Assembly: GCA_031291795.1 (NCBI GenBank) | Contig: JARLIJ010000185.1 | Coordinates: forward strand, 1 to 42,367 | Length of the DNA stretch: 42,367 nt | Direction: 5' to 3' | Source: Acetobacteraceae bacterium | GTDB taxonomy: Bacteria > Pseudomonadota > Alphaproteobacteria > Acetobacterales > Acetobacteraceae | Shown: in pieces, positions 26,189-33,893 of the stretch | Layout of the letters: every line of letters starts with the position of its first letter | Numbering within the stretch: position 1 is the stretch's first letter | Notes under the pieces: model-generated | What the model was told of the DNA's origin: nothing | The model's input: only the letters and a program-made list of their open reading frames with translations | Databases searched by the model: none | Position numbers and translations under genes: made by a program

Positions 26189-27115
26189 ATGCCTGACACG
26201 CCGAATACGTCGCAGCAGGCCAGTGCAGCTACGCCCGCACCGCTGCCGGCGGCGCGCGCCGCGGCCACGCCGTTCTTCGTCCTGACGCTGTCATGCCCGG
26301 ACATCAAGGGCATCGTGCACGCCACGACCGGCTTCCTGCTGGAGTTCGGCGGCAACATCATCGACAGCGCGCAGTTCCGCGACCCGGGCCTCAACCGCTT
26401 CTTCATGCGGATCGGCTTCGAGGCTGCCCTCGGCACGCAAGCGGCCGACCTGCGCAGTGGGTTCGCGGCGATCGCCGAACGGTTCGCGATGGACTGGAAC
26501 CTGCATGACATGGCGGTGAAGCCACGGGTCGTGCTGATGGTGTCCCGCTTCGGCCATTGCCTGAACGATCTGCTGTTCCGCTACGGCACCGGCACGCTGC
26601 CGATCGAGATCCCGGCGATCATCTCCAACCATCGCGATTTCTACCGCCTGGCCGCGAGCTACGACATTCCGTTCCACCATCTGCCGGTGACGGCGGCCAC
26701 CAAGGAAGCCCAGGAACGCCACCTCGTGGACATCGTGGAGCGGGAGCGCGCGGACCTTGTCGTGCTCGCCCGCTACATGCAGGTGCTGTCGAACGAACTG
26801 TGCCAGCGCTTCCCCGGCCGGATGATCAACATCCACCATTCCTTCCTGCCCAGTTTCAAGGGCGCGCGCCCCTACCACCAGGCCTATGCGCGCGGCGTGA
26901 AGCTGGTCGGCGCCACGGCGCATTACGTCACCCCGGACCTCGACGAAGGGCCGATCATCGAGCAGGACGTGCTGCGGGTGGACCATTCGCTCTCGGCCGA
27001 CGACCTGGTCGCCGCTGGCCGCGACGTGGAGGCGGTGGTGCTGGCGCGCGCCCTGAAGCTGCATATCGAGAACCGCGTGCTGCTGAACGGCAACAAGACC
27101 GTGGTGTTTCGCTGA
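26189..27115 (+). CDS. purU: Formyltetrahydrofolate deformylase
   Basis: Hydrolyses 10-formyl-tetrahydrofolate to formate and tetrahydrofolate, balancing one-carbon pools and feeding formate to purine synthesis. The 308 residues have an N-terminal ACT domain (about 30-110, starting FFVLTLSCPDIKGIVHA) and a C-terminal formyl-transferase fold with the active-site sets NIHHSFLPSF and GATAHYVTPDLDEGPII (catalytic Asn/His/Asp). A 30-residue Ala/Pro-rich N-terminal extension precedes the ACT domain. The start at ATG 26189 has GGAGG at 26178-26182. It is read divergently from pgm; the gap between them contains a short inverted repeat ACGAC-AGC-GTCGT (26059-26071) that could be an operator. Confidence 0.95.
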   Translation: MPDTPNTSQQASAATPAPLPAARAAATPFFVLTLSCPDIKGIVHATTGFLLEFGGNIIDSAQFRDPGLNRFFMRIGFEAALGTQAADLRSGFAAIAERFAMDWNLHDMAVKPRVVLMVSRFGHCLNDLLFRYGTGTLPIEIPAIISNHRDFYRLAASYDIPFHHLPVTAATKEAQERHLVDIVERERADLVVLARYMQVLSNELCQRFPGRMINIHHSFLPSFKGARPYHQAYARGVKLVGATAHYVTPDLDEGPIIEQDVLRVDHSLSADDLVAAGRDVEAVVLARALKLHIENRVLLNGNKTVVFR

Positions 27116-27167
27116 GCCGGGCCGGCCGGCGTCAAACCGCCTTGCGGCGATCCGCCGCATGCCAGGC

Positions 27168-27869
27168 TCAGCGCGTCAGGAATTCCGCAAAGCGCATCTG
27201 CAGGTGCGCCGGCAGCAGCGGGGCTGTGGCGGACGGCATCCGGTTCAGTTCCTCGTCCCGACATCCGATACTGCGGAACGCCTGCACGACGTAGTGCGTG
27301 ACACCCAGCGTTGCCAACTCGTCGGCGAGCGCTTCCAACGCCGGTTGGTCAAGCAGCCACGGATGCACGGTGGTCCGCACCTCGCAGGCCTTGCCGCTGG
27401 CAAGCAGCCGCAGCAGGCTTTCCCGCGCCCGCTCGCCGCTGCCGTCCACGCCGGTCACCGCCTCATAGCGGCTGAAGGGCATCTTGGCATCGAAGCCGAC
27501 CCAGTCGACCAGAGGCAGCACCGCGGCGAGCCGGTCCGGATACGCCCCCCCGGTGTGCAAGCCGATGCGGAAGCCCAGCCCCCGCACCTCCTGCATGGCG
27601 GCAGCCAACGCAGACTGCAATGTCGGCTCGCCGCCCGAGAAGACCACGCCGTCGAGCAGCCCTCGCCGCTGGCGAAGGAATGCCATGACCGCCGGCCATG
27701 CGATGAGGTCGGAGGACACGGCCGGCTGCAGATGCGGGTTGTGGCAATACCGGCATCGCCAGCCGCAGCCCTGGCAGAAGACCGTCGCGACCAGTTCGCC
27801 CGGCCAGTCGCTGCTGGACAGGCGCGCCAGGCCGCCGATCCGCAGGTCAGTTGCCGGAATGCCCGTCAC
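27168..27869 (-). CDS. nrdG: Anaerobic ribonucleotide reductase activating enzyme NrdG (radical SAM)
   Basis: Uses S-adenosylmethionine and a 4Fe-4S cluster to create the glycyl radical on NrdD. The 233 residues carry the cluster motif C-x3-C-x2-C in CGWRCRYCHNP, preceded by FCQGC, then radical-SAM elements FSGGEPTLQ (the GGE motif) and GLHTGGAYPD. It starts with GTG 27869 inside the end of the preceding small ORF (23-base overlap), so translation is probably coupled. Some NrdG relatives are pyruvate formate-lyase activases, but the immediate nrdD neighbour settles the role. Longer than the roughly 155-residue E. coli enzyme; similar to the alphaproteobacterial and archaeal-type long NrdG. 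Confidence 0.93.
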   Translation of the reverse strand: MTGIPATDLRIGGLARLSSSDWPGELVATVFCQGCGWRCRYCHNPHLQPAVSSDLIAWPAVMAFLRQRRGLLDGVVFSGGEPTLQSALAAAMQEVRGLGFRIGLHTGGAYPDRLAAVLPLVDWVGFDAKMPFSRYEAVTGVDGSGERARESLLRLLASGKACEVRTTVHPWLLDQPALEALADELATLGVTHYVVQAFRSIGCRDEELNRMPSATAPLLPAHLQMRFAEFLTR

Positions 27870-28050
27870 AATCGGCCGCGGCGCGCGCCTCGCTGAAATA
27901 GACGCGCTCGCCGAATTCGCCCTGCTTGCCGCGATTGAATGACGAGACAGGCCGATGATAACCCATCACGCGCGTCCAGATCTCGCAGGGCTGCCGCTCC
28001 TCGTCGCGCAGTTCGATGCCGTCCGGGACGACCGGTGTGATCTCATTCAT
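27847..28050 (-). CDS. Separate glycyl-radical C-terminal domain of class III ribonucleotide reductase
   Basis: A 67-residue ORF whose centre (CEIWTRVMGYHRPVSSFNRG) matches the extreme C-terminus of class III NrdD proteins, including the RV-x-GY glycyl-radical loop; the radical would sit on the Gly of VMGY. In most NrdD proteins this segment is fused to the catalytic chain. Here the main nrdD frame stops at 28047 and this ORF starts at ATG 28050, overlapping as ATGA. The stop could be genuine, giving a two-chain enzyme, or a single-base change or error dividing one gene. The frame here differs from the main nrdD frame. Confidence 0.82.
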   Translation of the reverse strand: MNEITPVVPDGIELRDEERQPCEIWTRVMGYHRPVSSFNRGKQGEFGERVYFSEARAAADCDGHSGN

Positions 28051-30089
28051 GCGTTGCTCGCTTCCACTGTTTCGCACGCCATCTGCCGTTTGCGGGCGAG
28101 GATCTCCTCGTCGCAGATGGGGCAGAAAGCAAACTCGCCACTCAGGTATCCGTGCTTCGGACAAATCGAGAAGGTCGGCGTGATCGTGATGTACGGGATC
28201 CGGAAATTCTCCAGCGCCCGCCGCACCAGCTTCCGGCACGCATCCGTCGAGGATATCCGTTCGGCCATGTAAAGATGCAGCACCGTGCCGCCGGTGTATT
28301 TGCGCTGCAGCTCCTCCTGGCGTGTCAGCGCCTCGAACGGATCGTCGGTGAAGCCCACCGGCAACTGGCTCGAATTGGTGTAGAAGCACGCATCCGGCGT
28401 CCCCGCCTGCAGCACGCCGGGGAACCGCTTCTGGTCCTCACGGGCGAAGCGGTGCGTGGCACCCTCCGCCGGCGTGGCCTCGAGGTTGTACATGTGGCCC
28501 GTCTCGGCCTGGTACTCGACGATGCGCGCGCGGACGTGGTCGAGGAAGCGCACCGCGAAATCGTGGCCCCATTCGGACGTGATGTCGTGCGCATCGTCGG
28601 TGAAGTTGCGGATCATCTCGTTGATGCCGTTGAGCCCGAGCGTCGAGAAGTGATTGCGCAGCGTGCCGAGGTAGCGCTTGGTGTAGGGGAACAGGCCGTC
28701 ATCCATCAGGCGCTGGATCACCTTGCGCTTCATCTCCAGGCTGTTCTTGCCCAGGTCCAGCAGGGTATCGAGTCGACGCAGCAGCGCAGCCTCGTCGCCC
28801 TTCGCGACATAGCCGAGGCGGGCGCAGTTGATCGTGACCACGCCGATCGAACCGGTCTGCTCCGCGCTGCCGAACAACCCGTTGCCGCGCTTGAGCAGCT
28901 CCGTCAGATCAAGCTGCAAGCGGCAGCACATCGACCGGATCATGTTCGGATTGAGCTCGGAATTCACAAAATTCTGGAAATACGGCAGGCCGTACTTCGC
29001 CGTCATCTCGAACAGCGCGTCGGCGTTCTCGCTCTCCCACGGAAAATCGCGGGTGATGTTGTAGGTGGGAATCGGGAAGGTGAAGACACGTCCCTTGGCG
29101 TCCCCCTTCGTCATCACTTCGAGATAGGCCCGGTTGATCATGTCCATCTCGGGCTGCAGATCGCCGTAGGTGAACGGCATCTCCTCGCCGCCGATCACCG
29201 GCACCTGGTCGCGCAGATCGTCCGGGCAGCGCCAGTCGAAGGTCAGGTTGGTGAATGGCGTCTGCGTGCCCCAGCGCGACGGGACGTTCAGGTTGTAGAT
29301 CAGCTCCTGGATGGCCTGGCGCACGTCCTCATAGCTCAGCCGGTCCTTGCGAACGAACGGCGCGGTGTAGGTGTCGAACGAACTGAACGCCTGCGCGCCC
29401 GCCCATTCGTTCTGCAACGTGCCGAGGAAGTTCACGATCTGGCCGACGGCGCTGCCCAGATGCTGCGGCGGATCGGCTTCCACCTTGCCGGGAATGCCGT
29501 TCAGCCCCTCGGCCAGCAGCGTGCGCAACGACCAGCCGGCGCAATAGCCGGCCAGCATGTCGAGGTCGTGGATGTGGATGTCGCCGTCGCGATGCGCGCG
29601 TCCAACCTCCGGCGGGTAGACATGCGACAGCCAGTAATTGGCCACCACCTTGCCCGACACGTTCAGGATCAGCCCGCCGAGGGAGTAGCCCTGGTTGGCG
29701 TTGGCGTTCACCCGCCAGTCCGCACGGTCGAGGTAATTGTCGATGGATGAAACCACATCGACCACCGTCGCGCGATCGCCGCGCAGGCGCGCATGCTGCT
29801 CGCGGTAGACGATGTAGGCACGCGCCGTGACGAAGTAGTTGGCGCTGATCAGCACCTGCTCCACAACGTCCTGGATCTGCTCGATCTGCGGTGTCTGCTC
29901 GGGAAAGCGATGCGTCAGGACCTTCACCGCCTGAATCGCCAGGAGCTGCGCTTCTTCCGTGTCGAACTCACCCGTGGCGATGCCGGCCCGCGCGATCGCG
30001 GAGCAGATCTTGGCGCCATCGAAAGGCGCAAAGGCACCGGAGCGCTTGATCACGCCGCGCGGACGGGCAACAGGCTGCAGGCCAACCAT
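28047..30089 (-). CDS. nrdD: Class III (anaerobic) ribonucleoside-triphosphate reductase, main chain
   Basis: Oxygen-sensitive enzyme that makes deoxynucleotides without oxygen. The 680 residues start with one ATP-cone (VIKRSGAFAPFDGAKICSAIARAG, about residues 13-100), the allosteric site. The reductase barrel follows, with YCAGWSLRTLL, VPSRWGTQTPFTNL, NSELNPNMIRSMCCRLQLD and TGSIGVVTINCARLGY. Near the C-terminus a metal site reads CPKHG...CPIC, close to the usual zinc motif but with Cys-x2-His. The chain ends before the glycyl-radical loop, which is in the next ORF. ATG 30089 has AAGG six bases upstream. The upstream region has two NrdR-box-like sites. Confidence 0.93.
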   Translation of the reverse strand: MVGLQPVARPRGVIKRSGAFAPFDGAKICSAIARAGIATGEFDTEEAQLLAIQAVKVLTHRFPEQTPQIEQIQDVVEQVLISANYFVTARAYIVYREQHARLRGDRATVVDVVSSIDNYLDRADWRVNANANQGYSLGGLILNVSGKVVANYWLSHVYPPEVGRAHRDGDIHIHDLDMLAGYCAGWSLRTLLAEGLNGIPGKVEADPPQHLGSAVGQIVNFLGTLQNEWAGAQAFSSFDTYTAPFVRKDRLSYEDVRQAIQELIYNLNVPSRWGTQTPFTNLTFDWRCPDDLRDQVPVIGGEEMPFTYGDLQPEMDMINRAYLEVMTKGDAKGRVFTFPIPTYNITRDFPWESENADALFEMTAKYGLPYFQNFVNSELNPNMIRSMCCRLQLDLTELLKRGNGLFGSAEQTGSIGVVTINCARLGYVAKGDEAALLRRLDTLLDLGKNSLEMKRKVIQRLMDDGLFPYTKRYLGTLRNHFSTLGLNGINEMIRNFTDDAHDITSEWGHDFAVRFLDHVRARIVEYQAETGHMYNLEATPAEGATHRFAREDQKRFPGVLQAGTPDACFYTNSSQLPVGFTDDPFEALTRQEELQRKYTGGTVLHLYMAERISSTDACRKLVRRALENFRIPYITITPTFSICPKHGYLSGEFAFCPICDEEILARKRQMACETVEASNA

Positions 30090-30116
30090 GCGGCACCTTT
30101 CTTCTACGGGTATAGC

Positions 30117-30145
30117 TGTATATTATTCTATATTTAGTACTTCAA
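30117..30145 (-). promoter_or_regulatory. Candidate nrdD promoter
   Basis: Read on the minus strand, TTGAAG (30145-30140) and TATACA (30122-30117) are separated by exactly 17 bp, four of six matches each to the sigma-70 consensus. A NrdR-like palindrome occupies the spacer, an arrangement that fits repression. The start codon of nrdD is about 28 bases downstream of the -10. Confidence 0.5.
30125..30140. promoter_or_regulatory. NrdR-box-like palindrome 1
   Basis: ATTCTATATTTAGTAC matches 11 of 16 positions of the consensus ACACTATATATAGTGT, with a near-perfect core (CTATATTTAGT against CTATATATAGT). It sits between the -35 and -10 of the nrdD promoter and 35 bases from its start codon. Confidence 0.6.
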
Positions 30146-30156
30146 TGGGATGCCAT

Positions 30157-30172
30157 TGACTACATATGGTAT
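30157..30172. promoter_or_regulatory. NrdR-box-like palindrome 2
   Basis: TGACTACATATGGTAT matches 11 of 16 positions of the NrdR consensus. Its centre is 32 bp from that of the first box, about three helical turns, which is the usual spacing of paired NrdR boxes. Confidence 0.55.
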
Positions 30173-30650
30173 GCTGACCAACACGGTGATTCGTCAAGGC
30201 CTTGGGGATCACGCAGCCAGGCACGGCGGACTTGCCCACAGCGCTGGTCGAATCGCCTCGGATTCCCACTCGGCACAGCGTGATCCCGCAGAAACCGCGC
30301 TGCGCCGGCATCGAATCCCCGCACCAGAGGGATGGACGGCTTTGCACGGCGCCAGGCGGGCGGACGTGAATCCATCGGCCGTGGCCATTCGGATGACGCT
30401 GCGACGACCGGGCATGCCGCGCCTCCGCCGGCCTGCCCGCCGGAGGCACCCGGGGGCGTTGAACACGGATGGCGGTCGATGCCCGCCGGTCGCCCGCCCT
30501 GCCCGTTCCCCCGCGGGGCGGGTTTTTCGTCCACCGCTTAGATACCTCGACTCGCCGGCGGCATTTCCCATATGGTCGGGGCAAGAAAACCGGACCGGCA
30601 GCCTCGGCTTGGCAGCCTGCGCAATGCTTCCAGAACCAGGCGAGGTGATC
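30173..30650. other. Long leader or non-coding region before pfkA
   Basis: 478 bases with no supported protein gene; the plus-strand frame stays open merely because of high GC. It contains two GC-rich hairpins: GCCTCCG/CGGAGGC (30421-30447) and the terminator-like structure at 30493-30527. As nrdD is transcribed away to the left and no plus-strand gene lies upstream until purU, the terminator has no obvious client other than a small RNA or an attenuated pfkA leader. Confidence 0.45.
30493..30527 (+). terminator. Rho-independent terminator-like hairpin with T5 run
   Basis: CCCGCCC (30493-30499) can pair with GGGCGGG (30516-30522), directly followed by TTTTT (30523-30527). The loop is long and itself GC-rich, so alternative pairings with CCCG/CCCC inside it are possible. 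There is no T-run in the minus direction, so it acts on plus-strand transcripts only. Confidence 0.5.
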
Positions 30651-31739
30651 GTGAGTTCATCGAAGACGATTGGCGTACTGACCAGCGGCGGCGATTGCGC
30701 CGGGCTCAACGCGGTGATCCGCGCGGTGGTCGCGCGTGCGATCCAGAGCTATGGCTGGCGCGTCCTGGGCCTGAAGCAGGGCACCCACGGCCTGCTCCGC
30801 CGCCCGGTCGATTTCGCCGTCCTCGACCTGCAAAGCGCCAACCCGGCCATGGCGCGCATGGCCGGCACGATCCTCGGCACCACCAACCGCGGCGATCCGT
30901 TCGCCTATCCGATGCCGGACGGCACCCTCAAGGACCGGTCGGAGGAGGTAATCGAGGGCGTCCGCCTGATTGGCCTCGACGCGCTGATCGGCATTGGCGG
31001 CGACGGCAGCATGGCCATCCTCCGCCGCCTCGCCCAGCAAGGCGACATCCCGTTCATCGGCATCCCCAAGACGATCGACAACGACGTCGGCGCCACGGAA
31101 AGCTCCGTCGGCTACCACACAGCGGTGATGGTGGCGACCGAGGCAATCGACCGGCTGCAACCCACGGCAGCCAGCCATGACCGGGTCATGATCCTGGAGG
31201 TCATGGGACGCGACAACGGCCAGATCGCGCTGGCGGCCGGGATCGCCGGCGGTGCCGACGTCATCCTGGTGCCCGAAATCCCCTACAGCATCGATGTCGT
31301 GGCCGCGCATATCAACAAGCTCCGGCAGAGCGCGCACAACTTCGCCATCGTCGTGGTCGCCGAGGCGGTCCGCGACAACACCGGCGCGCATGTGCAGCGC
31401 CAGCACATGGCGGGCAACGCCACCTATGGCGGCATTGGCCACGTGCTCGGGGAAGCGCTCGCCCGGACCACCGGCGCGGAGACGCGCGTGACGGTGCTCG
31501 GACATGTCCAGCGCGGTGGCCAGCCGACCTGGGACGACCGTCTGGTGGCCTCCGCCTTCGGCGTGCATGCCGTGGACCTGGTGGCCGAGGGCAAGTTCGA
31601 CCGCATGGTCGCCTGGCAGAACCGCCGCGTGGTAGACGTGCCGCTGACGGCGGCCTTCGAGCCGGCGCAGCTGGGAGCCTCCGACGACACGCTGGTCCAC
31701 ACCGCCCGCGGACTGGGCATCTGTCTTGGGGACCGGTAG
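30651..31739 (+). CDS. pfkA: 6-phosphofructokinase, PfkA family
   Basis: Phosphorylates fructose-6-phosphate in glycolysis. The 362 residues have the PfkA fold: TSGGDCAGLNAVIR for nucleotide binding, GGDGS (116-120), PKTIDND (139-145) with the catalytic Asp, and MGRDNGQIAL. At the two positions that separate phosphoryl donors, it has Gly119 (ATP-type GGDGS) but Lys140 (as in PPi enzymes, PKTIDND), the combination of the mixed 'clade X' group; the Gly suggests ATP. I start at GTG 30651, which has GAGG five bases upstream and gives MSSSKTIGVLTSGGD; ATG 30624 in frame is less likely. A possible attenuator lies 120 bases upstream. Confidence 0.92.
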   Translation: MSSSKTIGVLTSGGDCAGLNAVIRAVVARAIQSYGWRVLGLKQGTHGLLRRPVDFAVLDLQSANPAMARMAGTILGTTNRGDPFAYPMPDGTLKDRSEEVIEGVRLIGLDALIGIGGDGSMAILRRLAQQGDIPFIGIPKTIDNDVGATESSVGYHTAVMVATEAIDRLQPTAASHDRVMILEVMGRDNGQIALAAGIAGGADVILVPEIPYSIDVVAAHINKLRQSAHNFAIVVVAEAVRDNTGAHVQRQHMAGNATYGGIGHVLGEALARTTGAETRVTVLGHVQRGGQPTWDDRLVASAFGVHAVDLVAEGKFDRMVAWQNRRVVDVPLTAAFEPAQLGASDDTLVHTARGLGICLGDR

Positions 31740-31907
31740 CCGCAAGCGAGCCGTCACGATTGCAATCGGCGCGCCGCCGGCGCGGTGCCCAGACAGGACC
31801 GCAGCCTGACGGGCTCATGATCATGATATCGCATGATTTGACACCAACGGGCGGTCGGACGCATCCGGTCCACGGGCTGGCGACAGGCGCCACGTGCATG
31901 CACCCGC

Positions 31908-33887
31908 TTACGGCGAATTGCGCACCTGCACGGTCGCCCCTGTGACCGCACCATCGGCATCCAGTACCGCAAGCCGGTAGAACCCCGGCCCCGCCGGCAG
32001 CCATGCCACATCCCGCTGCACCCGCTCGCTGGGAAGCGGTGTGCCATCGACCAGGAAGGTCAGCGGGCGATGGCCGCCCATCACGCGGATCGTCACCGGC
32101 CCATCGGCTGACAGCACCGCCCCTGGCGGCGGGAACAGCAGCCGCAACGCGTCCGCGGCAGCCAGGCCGGGCAGGCGCGGCTCCGCCTGGTGTGGCACCT
32201 GCGGGCGAGGTGCCTGCGGCAGCAGGTCGAACACGCGCCCCAACAGCGGCAAGGCCAGCGAAGTGCCGGTTGCGGCGGGCATTGGCGTGCCGTCGGGGCG
32301 GCCGATCCACACCGCGACGAGATGCTGCCGGTCGAAGCCCAACGCCCAGGCGTCCCGACCTCCCCAGCTCGTGCCGGTCTTCCACGCAATGCCGCGCGGA
32401 CCGAACCCCGGAAGCGGCCGCGTCAGCACCTCGGCAACCTGCTGTGCCGCGGCCTGGGCCAGAAACGCCGGCCGGTCGACCGTCTCGCCGGCGAGCAGGC
32501 GCAGCTTCCCCCCGGTCCCGTCCGTCGCCAGCCCGGCATACAGCGACGCCATCTGGCGCAGCGTGATGCCGGCGCCCCCGAGCGCGAGCGGCAGCGACGG
32601 GTCCGCCCCGTGCGGCAGATGCAGCACCGCCCCCGCAACCCGCAGCGTGGCCGCGAAGCGCGCCGGGCCGACCCGGTCCAGCAGCGCCACGGCCGGCAGG
32701 TTGAGCGAGCGGCGCAGCGCCTCCCCGGCCGTGAGGCTGCCGGCGAAGCCGCGATCGAAGTTCTCCGGCGCATAAGCCCCGAAGCGGTGCGGCAGGTCCG
32801 CCACCACCGTGTCCGGGCCGGCAACCCCATCGGCGAACGCCATGGCGTAGATGAACGGCTTCAGCGCAGACCCCGGCGAGCGTACCGCCAGAGTCAGGTC
32901 GATTGTACCGGACCGCCCCTGGTCCCCCCAGTCGCCGGCATACAGCGCACTGATGTCACGCGTGCCGAGGTCCCCGACCAGCATCGCGAGCGACACGCGC
33001 GGTGGCAGCGATTGCAGCCGCTCCTGCGCGAGGCGTTCCACGGCAGCCTGCAACGGGAGGTCGAGCGTCGTGCGCACGACCGGCACATGCGGCAGTGAGC
33101 CGACCAGCTGTGGCGCATGGCGCGGCAGGCCGATGCGGGTCGTGGGGATCGGCCCGGCCGGGTCGATAGAGCCGACCACGCCGAATCGTGCGGCCGGTTC
33201 CACAGCGCCGAACAGGCCGGATCGGACGCCCGCCGCCAGCACGCGGTCCCGCACGCGGCGGGCGGCGTCGGGATGGCGATCGGGACGCAGTGCCTCCGGC
33301 CGGCGCGGAATGGCCACCAGCAGCGCGGCCTGGGCCGGTTCCAGCGCCTCCGGCGGCACGCCGAACCAGGCCAGCGCGCCGGCACGGACGCCCTCCAGGT
33401 TGCCGCCGAACGGGGCCAGCGTCAGCCAGATGTCCAGCACGCCGCGGCGACCGAACCGCGCTTCCAGTTGCACGGCGCGGGCGATCTCGATCAGCTTGGA
33501 CCGGATTGTGCGCGGCCGCGGCTCCAGCAGCCGCGCGGCCTGCATCGCCAGCGTGGAGCCGCCCGACACGACATGCCCCGACCGCACCAGCTGCGCGGTG
33601 GCGCGCAGCAGGGCGAGCGGATCGACGCCGGGGTGGTACCAGAACCGCCGGTCCTCCACCGCCACCAGCAGGTCGGTCAGCGCCGGCGGCACGCGATCGG
33701 CATCGGCACGGAACCGCCAGACGCCTCCCTGCGCCGGCAGCAAGGCAAGCGGCCGGTCGTGCCGGTCCAGCACGACCGTCCCGACCGCCTCGAGGCGCGA
33801 CAGGTCGGGCGGGAACACCCAGTCCAGCAGCGCACCCGCCGCCGACAGCAGCCAGGCCAGCGACAGCAGGAGCGGGAGCAGCCGCAA
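31908..33887 (-). CDS. pbpC: Penicillin-binding protein 1C (bifunctional peptidoglycan synthase)
   Basis: Inner-membrane protein with its catalytic domains in the periplasm. The 659 residues have one N-terminal hydrophobic anchor, a GT51 transglycosylase domain with catalytic Glu78 in AVEDRRFWYHPGVD and GGSTLAMQAARLL, a transpeptidase domain with SPGSALKPF (SxxK), RSLNLPAV (SxN) and WKTGTSWGG (KTG), and the C-terminal BiPBP_C domain (about 565-659) found only in PBP1C. The start is a TTG at 33887, six bases after the alpha-2-macroglobulin stop; no Met is available before the anchor. The pairing with the upstream gene is the conserved yfhM-pbpC arrangement. Confidence 0.95.
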   Translation of the reverse strand: MRLLPLLLSLAWLLSAAGALLDWVFPPDLSRLEAVGTVVLDRHDRPLALLPAQGGVWRFRADADRVPPALTDLLVAVEDRRFWYHPGVDPLALLRATAQLVRSGHVVSGGSTLAMQAARLLEPRPRTIRSKLIEIARAVQLEARFGRRGVLDIWLTLAPFGGNLEGVRAGALAWFGVPPEALEPAQAALLVAIPRRPEALRPDRHPDAARRVRDRVLAAGVRSGLFGAVEPAARFGVVGSIDPAGPIPTTRIGLPRHAPQLVGSLPHVPVVRTTLDLPLQAAVERLAQERLQSLPPRVSLAMLVGDLGTRDISALYAGDWGDQGRSGTIDLTLAVRSPGSALKPFIYAMAFADGVAGPDTVVADLPHRFGAYAPENFDRGFAGSLTAGEALRRSLNLPAVALLDRVGPARFAATLRVAGAVLHLPHGADPSLPLALGGAGITLRQMASLYAGLATDGTGGKLRLLAGETVDRPAFLAQAAAQQVAEVLTRPLPGFGPRGIAWKTGTSWGGRDAWALGFDRQHLVAVWIGRPDGTPMPAATGTSLALPLLGRVFDLLPQAPRPQVPHQAEPRLPGLAAADALRLLFPPPGAVLSADGPVTIRVMGGHRPLTFLVDGTPLPSERVQRDVAWLPAGPGFYRLAVLDADGAVTGATVQVRNSP

Positions 33888-33893
33888 GACCGC

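Noticed and set aside
30150-30650. Upstream in-frame extension of pfkA of about 167 codons
   Set aside because: Frame stays open from GC content only; PfkA proteins start close to the TSGGD motif, and GTG 30651 has its own ribosome-binding site.
31770-31784. GC hairpin (CGCGC/GCGCG) between the convergent pfkA and pbpC genes
   Set aside because: No T-run on either side; may help end transcription but cannot be called a terminator.
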